Source: Cryptosporidium bovis (taxonomy: Eukaryota > Apicomplexa > Conoidasida > Eucoccidiorida > Cryptosporidiidae). From it: DNA of 64,000 bases. The stretch lies in assembly GCA_009768925.2 (NCBI GenBank), contig VHIT02000002.1, positions 1 through 64,000 of the forward strand. The letters are read 5' to 3'. Within the stretch, counting starts at the first letter, position 1, and every line of letters starts with the position of its first letter. The notes below the pieces were generated by a model. It searched no databases. It was given only the letters and a program-made list of their open reading frames with translations, and was not told the DNA's origin. This document shows positions 38,701-47,529 of this stretch, one piece after another. Made by a program: the position numbers and the translations under genes.

Positions 38701-38928
38701 TCTCCCAATTCTATGTATTCTATTCCAATAAAACTTATCCCTTATAACCTGCGTTGAAATGCAATTCCATAAATCACTCAAATCTGTTATATCCTCCGTT
38801 CTAGATTCTATTGCTCTCCTAATAACCTCATTATCCTCTTCCGCTCCCAGTATTAACATGCTACTGCTTAGCAACAATATTAATAGAGCATTCAATATTA
38901 TTGTTTCAAGCAAACCTAACTTAACCAT
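32794..38928 (-). CDS. Very large secreted protein with repeated Cys-pair modules
   Basis: A 2,044-residue protein in one exon with an N-terminal signal peptide (about 1-28, ending SSSMLILGAEE). I do not recognise the family. The body is made of at least nine diverged copies of a module of about 100-150 residues. Each begins with a Trp helix (W-x5-Q-x2-D: LWNCISTQVIRD, QWKSLLYQMEID, VWSIIQEQVILD, QWNLLKQQLNRD, TWGAIYLQSIKD, KWQWHQIYSQMEYD). A loop with a small hydrophobic-Pro element follows, then a single Cys (NYC, KHC, LSC, DQC), and the module closes with FC-x(4-7)-Y (TFCISAAEY, YFCHFASISY, TFCREGTNRY, DFCNRASNRY, EFCTYSSVLLY, SFCEESKFY). Two cysteines per module suggest one disulfide each. 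The C-terminal 400 residues are Lys-rich, with a terminal RRC...KHC copy. No membrane anchor at the end. An invasion, oocyst-wall or secretory-organelle role is possible but not shown. Confidence 0.85.
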   Translation of the reverse strand: MVKLGLLETIILNALLILLLSSSMLILGAEEDNEVIRRAIESRTEDITDLSDLWNCISTQVIRDKFYWNRIHRIGRYESMPLTAPSLIKGRIQKVDITDPRKFYLGCVGIIKILESRRLIISGFEDESERNYSRKTFCISAAEYCFPVKRQLKVVNDYFSKVTENARREIIDKKEKDAKVSDLDSVKDDYDELFKDQFEKPKHHPLMEENIMKKKLLKNKIKFPELGNDVEIEFIDTNLEEIPEIKQRVPEGGNFIETGLEYDKLSRVSLYNVPINRKLISMGSWNFWLAILNQESRDNVEDNLRIVILSHNYPHELGNFSNDYGKLTNLCNKTILNLTKNGLAEIPHNVLVKAKESQKTAQARNENDKLLKEYLRWRDFEEAQPRESEDFTDYISEQLVIFEFCKDSIDIYLGNLQWSEIVNRQNSKLYGLPSGRPYKPFKYTFGSNIYEMRDNCVSCIWDLFINNLAKDLTIEGHTKTGKYDVKSTKKSIEYFCHFASISYFKNEEFDNEKSSVSTLENNSVHESESEVQERDLARKMEEDSSNLPSKFNPNQFDYNNFERDKETGEKHHYLANIEDGVDNEYRSTMKTSPTGYHNFKANDSLNKLYKNNMNGVSYKNIYGSQRNIDGILDEGVTVGLTVGETNNETQEYESLYKNMNIMSIVAFQQWKSLLYQMEIDIKRKRVPRVVDLPMEQPMEWNTPQYTGEKFYFVCVELLSSMLSKERIKIVLPHGGELDKYENKAKNTIKTFCREGTNRYFSEYERLFDIGSAINDKKPVLEGNNVNSVWSIIQEQVILDFINNVSNTVSEISPIVPKEFNPKIENLDFEEQCLAQIFIGLKSKPRRVIMKLDVNSESSRFYEDDEYMKQVIGDFCNRASNRYYSAIEYLNLYNESKNWVDPKYRYSYSITSRIKVNKNNDRSGTLEGIPFPPIKAPSSLNYKGKGRPDLYRNYCFSYLWSLWTSNRASHFYIEGTNYEKCSNLDMAKVVLEEFCTYSSVLLYKINPEILPLRDVLGMKTQELVGELYKGKDGNNSKNRHNYNDKYVYESNGHEYSGYEQIEYHDHDQEYNQDKSNTSESVEDYDDNDAKRQWNLLKQQLNRDINMNFIRFVKLPEYDQALYNLWPKKVPEEEYNKHCKQVINELLDLRLAILSSYLLDDREYTVESFCEESKFYVYSGMKEKIDDTKELSSITNDSISNRLHNHLMDTFIELSKEGYPLYRWLESILDLKSVNDMATLEKAIKWGESKGDWHYLDLIIKELDKETYSKIQKQVIGISPQGFVMSSGLFDKDSKTSLDATWGAIYLQSIKDAKSGNIRINGLVGDTPPKELWKGANNEQEFILSCSDVLRKLKVKPPFITFNTNGQSERGYIQLFCEDALDTLMEIQREPEKTLSLDFTYPGCINEAMRKWQWHQIYSQMEYDKKQGNERIVGIPPEISHKSFKGGKTPDEIEDQCENALDELDKYNQIKVLSKEASQYCHDSIENICSIDEDGKSNCNIERVRLEEIISKYHMDTPIGNPLKLDSRTRCMRIWYLLKNNLKNALKDKIIRTSDNMEFNNIGGDSFESGNLLGGFGGGSVFMGQIRFIVMKEIMDVCSPIDTVNNIIMVFMGAMKKIQQINSLIYSDPGVFNWVSELIIRYIADERTDNEYIELTGVNVFGDPYSDENNSADFLNKPLHSGGIPKKVRQLTDNEKAVMREKNSQKIDSIVRGIVKQTLPALTPLTSKEKKREITNNALLSLQKESMERDTFINSIGELKKYEYRPELPEKEKKTLALGEKIPLSIFSNNINMDIINGMNKGKPVKVFSRVDKRWEKVENINELLKNRDSIEAKKQRVKNMEINIKKLENEWLFIKNHRSYVITNIPEYRPVEYGDHGHKDIFNKDSMIRRCINFFANEKNKREYKINIKGNYVEKIANIRKHCTRSAVKLYDSKYNADYGRKEFTSRGVLINGKGKATVRSGRLIYVDGRKEPLQQVVTKHKTMSGKIIGSEISPEELEKSSELPSPGTFGESSIPQMKPEQIELVGSNNSYKALSQPEIKKKTN

Positions 38929-39815
38929 TTTTAAATGATATACACATATGGCGTGTTTTTCCTATTTTTACTCTGTCTCTTCCCACCTTCCCTTAACAGA
39001 AAAAAACCAGTTAAACAACTCTTAAATGTGTATCCTTTTTTTTTTTGCGGAGGAGTTCATATATAAATTATACTTTTATTTATTTTCATATAAACAGCTG
39101 CTTTTATTACTTTATAAATGCAACGGTATTGAGTCAGTATTTTTTACCACTGTGTTTAAATAACTTTTAAATTAGAGAATAAGTTGTATCTGCTCTTTAA
39201 ATACCTTCCAAACAGTTTTTTCACATTTATTTAGTATTGCTATGATTGTTATTCCAATCAATATTATCCAGATTAAGGCTTATATTCGCTGCTTTGCCGC
39301 CTTAAAATGCATGTGGGGAGGGTCATGCTATCAACTGAATCTAAATAAAAAAAAGGAAAAGGGTTGCAAGTTAGTGGTAAAAATAGATCTTAAAAAAAGA
39401 TAGTATTTTAGAAAATGTAAAATATTCTATTGAATATCACAATAATTGCATTACCGAAACTCGGTCAATTTCACGAGTGTATATTAATTCCTTTGAAGTT
39501 ATCGAACTTATTCACAATTAGCAATTTGCGGGCTAGGAACTGAACTTGAAAACTCACTGAAAAAATAGTTATTTTAGTTTCTAGAGAGAAAAAGTGCGAT
39601 AAAAATGTTGTACGTGTAGGAACACAACATAATAAAAATAAACAAAGGAACTACCTGAAAGGCAAACATTATTATACTCGCATGGAATTAATCAACCATT
39701 ATATATCTGTTTTGTCTCAATATTTGAGTTTTCCTTTGAATGTTAACTTGTAGCAATATATTTATGTTGTTATCTAATTAACCCCGAAATAAAAATTTTT
39801 TGAGTGAAGGCGATT
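38929..39815. other. Intergenic, large secreted-protein upstream region
   Basis: 887 bp between two minus-strand genes. TTTGCCGCC at 39293-39301 with an adjacent ATGCATG (39307-39313) is the only GC-rich spot. I found no split gene. Confidence 0.6.
39293..39313. promoter_or_regulatory. Paired E2F-like and AP2-like sites
   Basis: TTTGCCGCC is followed 5 bp later by ATGCATG, about 365 bp upstream of the large secreted-protein gene. The close pairing of the two motif classes is notable. Confidence 0.4.
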
Positions 39816-42800
39816 TCAGTAGTTATTAGAGTTAGTTAGTGAGATAGTAAACAATTTAAGATGATTTGAGATGAAAATATTAAATGATACATTGTCGAGT
39901 AGAGGGTGCTTGGCCTTAGAATTAAGAATGAATCTTTGTTTTAGTTTTATTATATCAATATTATCAAACAACTCTGAATCCAATTGGGAATATAACTTCT
40001 CATTAACAATAGAATCATAACCAAAATTTTTCGCTTCTAGGAATCCTGAAGTTAAGTATAAATTCACATTGAGACGTTCTATAGTAGTTAAAACATATCT
40101 ATCAAACCAGTATAGAAATTCGTTAATCCAGGTTTGTATAACGTCAAATAATTTTTCAGAAAAGCCTTCAATACTGCTCATCTCCTTGTCAAATTCACTG
40201 TAAAGTTTCTTACACCCTATTGAATTACAGCTTTCTCGATAAGTTTTATATTCAGCATTAACAATGTTGCAGTTTAGGTATTCAGGATTACGGGAATTTG
40301 AGGCAGTTGTTTTACAAATGCTAGTTATGTTGTCGACAGAAGATGAGGGTAAATTGTTAATATTATTAATGACTGATTTACTACCTGTTAAATTTTTGAT
40401 TTTACCTGAAATAAAAATACCAAGCTCTGTTTTGTCGATATTGTGATCCAAAAACAGATCAAAATTTCTGATGTTATAAAAAGTAAATGGAAGACGCTTT
40501 TTTGTAAATATCATTGAATCTATTCTCAGATTTGCAAGAGATTTACCGTCAAAGTCATGTATCTCCCTAGACAAATCATTGTTGTCCGGACCAATTACAA
40601 TATTCTGAATTGAGTGGGAATTAATAATTAAAAGTGGGAGCAGCAAATTAGCCGTTAATATTACAAATTCTACATAGTTTTTATCATAATCAATGCCACT
40701 TTTGTTACTTCCATCTCTTGAATTGTTTAACTTAAGAAACTTATTATTGTCACTGTTGCTTGAGTTTGTGTATCTTTTTTTGGACGGAATTATCATAATA
40801 TTGTGCATATCGATTATACACTTTACAAGAATTGGCGTTCTCAAGACAAATTCATCTATAAAATTTGAAATAGCAAGCCAAGGACAGATCTTTACTTTAT
40901 TATATCTTCTAAAAATATCCAAGTGTATATGATTGCAAGAGTGGCCATCAAGCATATTTGCTGCATACTTGCCATTCTTAAGCTTGTTTTTTTTTTTTCT
41001 TCTATAAAAACTGCATTGATTTTGGGAAAGGTGTAAATTAAATATATGAACCGTTTGCATTCCTGTATTCGGAATGTTATCATCGTTGCAAATAAAAGAA
41101 AACACAAATGTATTTGCAGCAGGAACTGGAAATCTTGTAAGTAACATTGAAAATAGAGAAATAGGAATTGTTGAATGAACCATCTTGAATTCTATAAGGG
41201 ATATTGGAACAATATTACTGGTTTCTTTAAAACAAAACTCAGATATACTTGAAAATTCACTTTTTCTTGGCTTTAAACTATTTATATTTACGTTTTTAAG
41301 TCCCAAAAGCACTTTAGATTGGGTTTCCAATATCTTAATAGAACTTGGAGTTAGTGTATTTGAAAAAAGTATCGAGGACTCGCAAACATCTAATTCATTC
41401 AAGTAACCAGTTAATAGTGGATGTATCAGTGGAATTACATCTGCTTCAATTTTTTTATTATTTTTCTTTAACGCACTTTTTTTTTTACCAAGATCTCTAT
41501 AAGAGTTTAAGTCAACAGTTACATGTTTAATGCTGTGATTAAACCACCATCTTATTTTTTTTCCATTATCAGAAATAAAATCACTTAAATCTTCAAAACA
41601 AATGCTTCTGTGGGACTCGTCATCTTCGTAATGGCTATAATCATATACCAATTCATCAGTTTCATCTTTTATAATTTCACAATTATAATCATCCTGAAAT
41701 TCAACGTCTATTCCAATATAAATACCACAAATATTGTTGTTATCTTTGTAGCTATTGTGTTTCTCACCTTTTATAAAAATGTCGCATTCATCAATATATC
41801 TATCATTCCCATAACAGTATCCATCAGTATCTGTAGAACAGTGATAGTAATAGTACCAATCTTTAAGTTTTTCATCACCTATTAAATCTTTTTTTTTATA
41901 GTAATAGTTTGTATTATCTTTACCAACTTCGTCTCTACTATTGAATTCACTCTCACAACCAAAGATAGTGTCAACAGAAATCCAATCTTCTATCTCTAGT
42001 AGATAGGTATAGTTAATAACAGAACTTTTACTTTTTCTCCGACTATGCGTTGACTTACTTCTGTTATCTTTTACAAATTTGGTTGAAATTGATTTCACTT
42101 CAAGTGAAGACAAGTCTAAATTCAAGGAATTTAGTTTTAACTTGTCTCTATCGTAAAGTATATGTCTTTCCGTGTTTCTGATCTCAAAATTTGATGGCTT
42201 AGATTCATTAGATAAGTCAATGCATTGACTAACATCTTTTATAGATTCAATACAAACATCGGGACTTGCTTCCCTTATTGGTGTAGCAACAAATTCACTC
42301 TTAGAGTTGCGTGTATCTGTTTTACCGGCAAATTCATCAGAGGAGTGAACAGAGGTTGTGTTGGAATTAACTTCAGGAAACAAGGAAGAACGCGTTTTAC
42401 TAGAGTCTAATAGTTTAGAATTTACATTATTATTGTAATTTGAGCTAGAATTAGTACCACTATTCATATTTCTCCCACTTCCACCAACTCCTCTTCTTGG
42501 AGTTCCAATGTAACAATTTTTAACCCCAGAACTTTTTTTGTGAATATCAGGAGACAACATTCCAAAGTTGAACCTCACATACTTGTTCTTATCTTTATCG
42601 GTTCTTCTAGAATTCTTGTTCCATTTATAACTAAGTACTTTTGGAACTATTATCCCAAGTCCCTTTCTATAATTATGTGGAGTAAAAAGTAGGCATGAAC
42701 CACTCCCATTTCTAGCATAATTTCCAAGATTAACTAATTCTCTGGCATCCTCTTTTTCCAGTGTTATATCTTTATCCTTCAAACTGGAAATGCCATAATG

Positions 42801-43844
42801 ATCATTCCTTGTATTTGCCTTGTCTGTGCAACTTTTTCCCCCGTTACAGTTTACATAAAGCAAATTAGAAAAACCTACAAAATTTGAGTCATTTTCGTTA
42901 CTCTCACAGTTTTCATTACTTTCTTTATCGCCATTGTTACCATCAAGACAATCACTAAAAGTGTATGAATCCTTAATTTTGTCGAGAATCATCCTCGATT
43001 TTATTTCATTTTTTGCCTTAAAAGAGAGCCTTTCAATTATTTCTGGAAATAAAAGTGAATCGCAAATGGAATTAACCGAACTTGAAGGAACTTTACTTGC
43101 TTTATTGTTTCTTGGTTTAATTTTTTTACCATTTTCTTTGCCGTTTACTGTTAAACTTGGCCTCAACATGTGTTTCCAATAATCAACAGCCCTGTTAATG
43201 TTTCCTATTAAACTCAAATTGTCATATTTTATATAATTTAGTACCTTGTCTATCAAATATATACTTGTTGCTTTGCTATATTCAAAGAAAAAAGGGCTAA
43301 AGAACTCGGTGTTGTCTCTATTTCTCAGTAAATAACTTTCTTTACCTGTCACAAGATCTACTTGTTTAAAAGAAGACAAATCAAATACAAAAGGGTAATA
43401 CAAGAAACATTTCACTCCGTTCCTATAATTACATTCAATAATGCTGCTCAACTTACTAGAGTAAGCTCTCCAGGAATTGTTATTCACTGTACATTTATAC
43501 AGCCAAATAACATTTCTATCACTATCGTATTTTTTGCAAGTAGTTTTCATTGATGTACACTTGTTTAAATCATTGTTATCAAATAGTATTATTTGCGAAC
43601 TTAATGAGCTATTACAATGAGTTTGGCAAAATTCTTCATTTGTATTACAATTTTCAATCATTCCAAAAACAAAATTTTGAGAACTAGATGTAGAATAATA
43701 CCATTTATTGAATTTAGGGTTTATTTTATTGTACGAATTGTTTATTGAAGTATTAACAGATGATTCACCACTATGCTTCTCAAGTAAATAGTCATCGATG
43801 TATTCCGCTTTATTCTTCATAGTGTATTGTTTTTGATAATACAT
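39816..43844 (-). CDS. WWE-domain protein, otherwise unknown
   Basis: A 1,342-residue protein in one exon. Residues 112-176 match the WWE fold: WLYKC, NNSWRAYSS, IIECNYRNG, YPFVFDLSSFKQVD, TGKESYLLRN, with both Trp residues, the central Glu, the Asp-Leu strand, the Gln and the final Arg. WWE domains bind ADP-ribose or iso-ADP-ribose, or sit in ubiquitin ligases and PA-PLA1 lipases. No RING, HECT, PARP or lipase Gly-x-Ser-x-Gly motif is visible here. An upstream Cys cluster (residues 66-103) may bind metal. The middle (about 420-620) is Ser/Asn-rich and probably disordered. The C-terminal half (about 860-1342) is hydrophobic, ordered-looking and unrecognised (LLTRFPVPAANTFVFSFICND, LNLHLSQ-like strands). 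No signal peptide. It shares a divergent promoter with the next secreted protein. Confidence 0.75.
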   Translation of the reverse strand: MYYQKQYTMKNKAEYIDDYLLEKHSGESSVNTSINNSYNKINPKFNKWYYSTSSSQNFVFGMIENCNTNEEFCQTHCNSSLSSQIILFDNNDLNKCTSMKTTCKKYDSDRNVIWLYKCTVNNNSWRAYSSKLSSIIECNYRNGVKCFLYYPFVFDLSSFKQVDLVTGKESYLLRNRDNTEFFSPFFFEYSKATSIYLIDKVLNYIKYDNLSLIGNINRAVDYWKHMLRPSLTVNGKENGKKIKPRNNKASKVPSSSVNSICDSLLFPEIIERLSFKAKNEIKSRMILDKIKDSYTFSDCLDGNNGDKESNENCESNENDSNFVGFSNLLYVNCNGGKSCTDKANTRNDHYGISSLKDKDITLEKEDARELVNLGNYARNGSGSCLLFTPHNYRKGLGIIVPKVLSYKWNKNSRRTDKDKNKYVRFNFGMLSPDIHKKSSGVKNCYIGTPRRGVGGSGRNMNSGTNSSSNYNNNVNSKLLDSSKTRSSLFPEVNSNTTSVHSSDEFAGKTDTRNSKSEFVATPIREASPDVCIESIKDVSQCIDLSNESKPSNFEIRNTERHILYDRDKLKLNSLNLDLSSLEVKSISTKFVKDNRSKSTHSRRKSKSSVINYTYLLEIEDWISVDTIFGCESEFNSRDEVGKDNTNYYYKKKDLIGDEKLKDWYYYYHCSTDTDGYCYGNDRYIDECDIFIKGEKHNSYKDNNNICGIYIGIDVEFQDDYNCEIIKDETDELVYDYSHYEDDESHRSICFEDLSDFISDNGKKIRWWFNHSIKHVTVDLNSYRDLGKKKSALKKNNKKIEADVIPLIHPLLTGYLNELDVCESSILFSNTLTPSSIKILETQSKVLLGLKNVNINSLKPRKSEFSSISEFCFKETSNIVPISLIEFKMVHSTIPISLFSMLLTRFPVPAANTFVFSFICNDDNIPNTGMQTVHIFNLHLSQNQCSFYRRKKKNKLKNGKYAANMLDGHSCNHIHLDIFRRYNKVKICPWLAISNFIDEFVLRTPILVKCIIDMHNIMIIPSKKRYTNSSNSDNNKFLKLNNSRDGSNKSGIDYDKNYVEFVILTANLLLPLLIINSHSIQNIVIGPDNNDLSREIHDFDGKSLANLRIDSMIFTKKRLPFTFYNIRNFDLFLDHNIDKTELGIFISGKIKNLTGSKSVINNINNLPSSSVDNITSICKTTASNSRNPEYLNCNIVNAEYKTYRESCNSIGCKKLYSEFDKEMSSIEGFSEKLFDVIQTWINEFLYWFDRYVLTTIERLNVNLYLTSGFLEAKNFGYDSIVNEKLYSQLDSELFDNIDIIKLKQRFILNSKAKHPLLDNVSFNIFISNHLKLFTISLTNSNNY

Positions 43845-44561
43845 TTACAAGAAACATGTTATTTTTTTTCTAAGTTATATATTTTTCGTGGTAAAAAGTT
43901 TAGAAAAATTAATATTGATATATTGTGTGTTGTAGTTTATAATATCAAGAAAAGAGTTAGTATGTCTATTCTTATTCACGAATACAAATATTTTTAATTT
44001 ATCAAAATAAAGTTGTTTAATATACTCTATAATTATGTTGGTGGGTAACGAATAAACGCGACCAAATTCTAATTTACAGCAATAACGACTGGTATACTAT
44101 TTTACGGGATAACATTGCATGAAACTTAGTGTTTATTGTATATTTAAATTAAATACAAATATCTATTTTCTTTATTTGATTAAGACTTTACACAAATGTT
44201 TCCGTTTCTTAGTGAAATAATCAGTCAAAAAATATGTACCTTATTTATATATTCCAAATTTATATGTAAATTAAGTATTCAATACCATTGCATTATTTCA
44301 AATATATATTTATTTTTTCTATTATTATTATCTAATTACCTAGTAACTTTAATCTAATTTATTCTCCCGCCTTCCGATGTAGGCGCCTCTGTGTGTATTG
44401 TGTGTAAAGTAATATACATAAAAATGTCAAAAAGAGAAAAGTAATAAGGTTTAAGCTAGAAATAAGATTGAAAATGTCATAAAAATTTAATTATATGGAT
44501 AAGCACTGTATATTAGTTACTGTCTATCCGAGAAATGGATTAATTTTGACATAATATTAAA
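43845..44561. other. Divergent promoter region, WWE protein / 955-residue secreted protein
   Basis: 717 bp with an AGGCGCCT box at 44381-44388 and a CCCGCC at 44366-44371. No ORF of note. Confidence 0.65.
44366..44388. promoter_or_regulatory. Double E2F-like GC boxes (CCCGCC and AGGCGCCT)
   Basis: Two GC cores 10 bp apart, about 175 bp upstream of the 955-residue protein gene; AGGCGCCT is a perfect palindrome. Confidence 0.5.
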
Positions 44562-47429
44562 ATGAAAGTGAAATTATTTGTAATAGTAACGTTAATATTA
44601 GCATTAGAAGTTGTGCTAATAGGTGGCAACAGTATAGGTTATGAAAATACCTTTGGATTTTCTGTTAGTTTTGAGAATAGTGTTGATAATACCTTTGAAT
44701 TATCGGCTTCTGATTATATTGGAGAACTAGATTTGAGTGTGGGAAGGGAAAATGAGGAATCATATTCAATAATACGTGGCCAAGGTGAAGATAAAATAGA
44801 CTCAACTTTATTGTACAATCCGTACGTTTACGAATTATATTTTGACGATATTACACTAAAATGCGAGGAAGATTATTGTAGAAATGGATTATATAAAAAA
44901 AGATCAAAAAGGGTATATAAGAAGTATATGTTGAATGTAGTAAAAGAGTATATATTGAATTCAAAAGTTCACTCGTGGTTTTATAGAATGTGGAGTAGTT
45001 CAACTGTTATATCAAGCCCAGTTTTGTACTTGGAAAAGAATTCAGAGTTTGGGGATTTGTACAAGTCGATTAAAACAAACTACAAGAAATTAAAGGACTC
45101 ATCGGTAATCATAGTATTAAAAGTACATACAAAAGAGTTTTCACAAAAAAGATATAGAGATTCAGAAACTAAAGACTCTTACACAGAAAACGAAACAGAG
45201 CAATCAAACATCGAGAGTAACAGTATAGAAGTTAGTGAAGTTAAAGAAAGCACTGTTGGTGAAAAAATAGAAAACGAGGAAAAAGAAACGCCAGTGAAGG
45301 TAGCAATGAGCAGCTTGTGTATAAAATTGCTTGGTCTTACTAAGAGCAGAAATAGAGATAACGGGAAATCATATATGTTTTTAATTGACGCCTTTGAAAT
45401 TACGAGCAGAAAATTATTTGTTGAATTAATGATAAATATGTTGAACACACCCTGTTGGAATAGATCAAATATAAACAAGTCAAGAATTGTAATTCCGGTT
45501 ATAATAGGAAACTTTAGGAGGGTTCAGAAGAATACTGATAGTGATGATGGCATTTTAGACGATATATACAAATTGAAAAGGCGAAGGAAAAGTAAGAAAG
45601 AAATTGAGGTTAAAGGAATTGACTTAAGCAAGGGTGATGAATCCATAGGCGATTCATCAGAAGCTAGTATAATTAAAAGGGCGAGCAGCAAATACGATAA
45701 TATTTGGAGTCAGCTATTTGTTAAATGGTTAAAAGTGTGCAATGATTCAAAAATAGTTTACGATAGATACGAAAGATATAAAGAAAACCTATTCAAAAAG
45801 TTGCTTTTACAGTATTTTGCGTATGCAGTCAATAATAAAGTTTTACTTAAGGATTTGTTCAATGAAAAAAATCACTTCTTAACTGAATATCCGTTGAATT
45901 GTCAGGAATCCTGGGGTTCACTTATTTACTTATTGGAGTCAGAGTACAGAGATGAAAGTAATATAGTTGAAAATTATACAATGCAAAAAATTATGGCTAT
46001 AAATTCTGTAATTGATGCTTTGTTTGTAGCAAATAATAGCATGTTTAAGAAAAAAGACATGACAGAAGAAGTTGAAGAGGAAAAAGAGGTTGGGAGTGAT
46101 ATTATTGAAAATAAATTTGAATTACAGGTTTTGTCCGATACTAAGAGCAAGTTAAACAGAGAATTAGAGTCATGCGAACTGCTAAATATACTTACAAACA
46201 AAGAACAATTGCCTGTAGAACTAAAAAAGGCCCAAATATTTGACGATTTAATCTTAAGGTTAATAGATTTACCGGATCAAAGGAAGCACAGAATAGAATA
46301 TAGAAAACTCTTGAAAGATATAATAACTGCTAATAGTGATATTGAATACTTAAGTAATGATATATTTCAATTATTTGAATCAGTGGACCATACACAAAAT
46401 TCTATTCACATAATAAGAGTTTTATTTATAAACAGTATAGAATTAGGTTTAACTTTGAACCCACTTGAATTGCTGGTGAATGTCTGCAGAAATGCAAAGT
46501 TAATACCTCATGTTCAGCAAAGGGAAGATAATTATTTGATAAACAGAAAAGAGGACGAAAATAGCCAAGAATACAGCAATAGCGATGAATATGAAAATAG
46601 CAATACTGATGACAACTTAGAAGATGAGTGTAACCCATTTCTATTTATTTCACAAGATATCCTAAGTGATGAATACAATGCTGATTTGATGGAACCGATA
46701 CAAAAATCATCTTTAAAATTTGTATCTTTACTTTTAAGATTATCACAATACAACTTGAAAGCGTTGAATTTACACGTGTCAAACTTAGTTGTTAAAACAG
46801 AAAGGCTTTTATTAAGTAATATGATAGAAAACAAAAAAATTCCGGCAACAATATTAATTCTAAGTGAGAAAATAAAGGTTATGCCATTTAATGTACTATC
46901 ATCATATTCATACATAAAAGAATTTAAAGAAACAAGAATTTCATCATTACTAAATCCTATAGTTCCTATTTTTCATTCTTATACACTAATACATTTATTT
47001 GGTAACTCGATATTACCAAGTAATAACTATGAGATATCAAAAATAATACTAATGGAAATATGTTTAATATACTTTGATCCTATTTCGTTCATAGGCAAGG
47101 AATTTGTTAATTTATGTAATCTGACATGGAATTACGAAAGCAGACAGGAATATTACACACAGGTTGATATAACCACTAGAATATGCGAAAAAATTACATC
47201 AGATAAGAGAAAGATCGGTAATAATTCACATACAATATTTTTAATCTGTAATTATCTTGAGAATTTAAAAAGTAAATTCTCAGTAAACAAAAGTATAAAG
47301 CAAAGCGGATTTGAACAAGAATACGTCTCAGACGATTTCAATAAAAGATGTGAAAATATTAAGACCTATTGTATACAACAGTCGGGGGACTTATTTAAAA
47401 ATGTGTGTGAAATAAAACATCTAAAATAG
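44562..47429 (+). CDS. Secreted protein of unknown function (955 residues)
   Basis: Single exon. The N-terminus MKVKLFVIVTLILALEVVLIGGNS is a clear signal peptide. No membrane anchor is seen at the end, so it is probably secreted or lumenal. I do not recognise any domain. Residues 95-190 look folded (YRMWSSSTVISSPVLYLEKN, SSVIIVLKVHTKEF). A charged Glu/Ser/Lys spacer lies near 200-245, a basic KRRRKSKKE patch near 345, and an acidic Asn/Glu spacer near 670-690. The C-terminal half is mainly helical, with Cys pairs near the end (CENIKTYC, VCEIKHLK). Its stop is 100 bp from the stop of convergent ADA2. It is adjacent to two other unrecognised large proteins and probably belongs to a lineage-specific block. 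Confidence 0.8.
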   Translation: MKVKLFVIVTLILALEVVLIGGNSIGYENTFGFSVSFENSVDNTFELSASDYIGELDLSVGRENEESYSIIRGQGEDKIDSTLLYNPYVYELYFDDITLKCEEDYCRNGLYKKRSKRVYKKYMLNVVKEYILNSKVHSWFYRMWSSSTVISSPVLYLEKNSEFGDLYKSIKTNYKKLKDSSVIIVLKVHTKEFSQKRYRDSETKDSYTENETEQSNIESNSIEVSEVKESTVGEKIENEEKETPVKVAMSSLCIKLLGLTKSRNRDNGKSYMFLIDAFEITSRKLFVELMINMLNTPCWNRSNINKSRIVIPVIIGNFRRVQKNTDSDDGILDDIYKLKRRRKSKKEIEVKGIDLSKGDESIGDSSEASIIKRASSKYDNIWSQLFVKWLKVCNDSKIVYDRYERYKENLFKKLLLQYFAYAVNNKVLLKDLFNEKNHFLTEYPLNCQESWGSLIYLLESEYRDESNIVENYTMQKIMAINSVIDALFVANNSMFKKKDMTEEVEEEKEVGSDIIENKFELQVLSDTKSKLNRELESCELLNILTNKEQLPVELKKAQIFDDLILRLIDLPDQRKHRIEYRKLLKDIITANSDIEYLSNDIFQLFESVDHTQNSIHIIRVLFINSIELGLTLNPLELLVNVCRNAKLIPHVQQREDNYLINRKEDENSQEYSNSDEYENSNTDDNLEDECNPFLFISQDILSDEYNADLMEPIQKSSLKFVSLLLRLSQYNLKALNLHVSNLVVKTERLLLSNMIENKKIPATILILSEKIKVMPFNVLSSYSYIKEFKETRISSLLNPIVPIFHSYTLIHLFGNSILPSNNYEISKIILMEICLIYFDPISFIGKEFVNLCNLTWNYESRQEYYTQVDITTRICEKITSDKRKIGNNSHTIFLICNYLENLKSKFSVNKSIKQSGFEQEYVSDDFNKRCENIKTYCIQQSGDLFKNVCEIKHLK

Positions 47430-47529
47430 ACATTAAAACTTAAAATAGTATACATCTATCTCTATTTAACTTCAGTAATAGTATAAAAGAATATATAAAC
47501 AATTGTTCATTTTAGTTTTAATTAATTAA

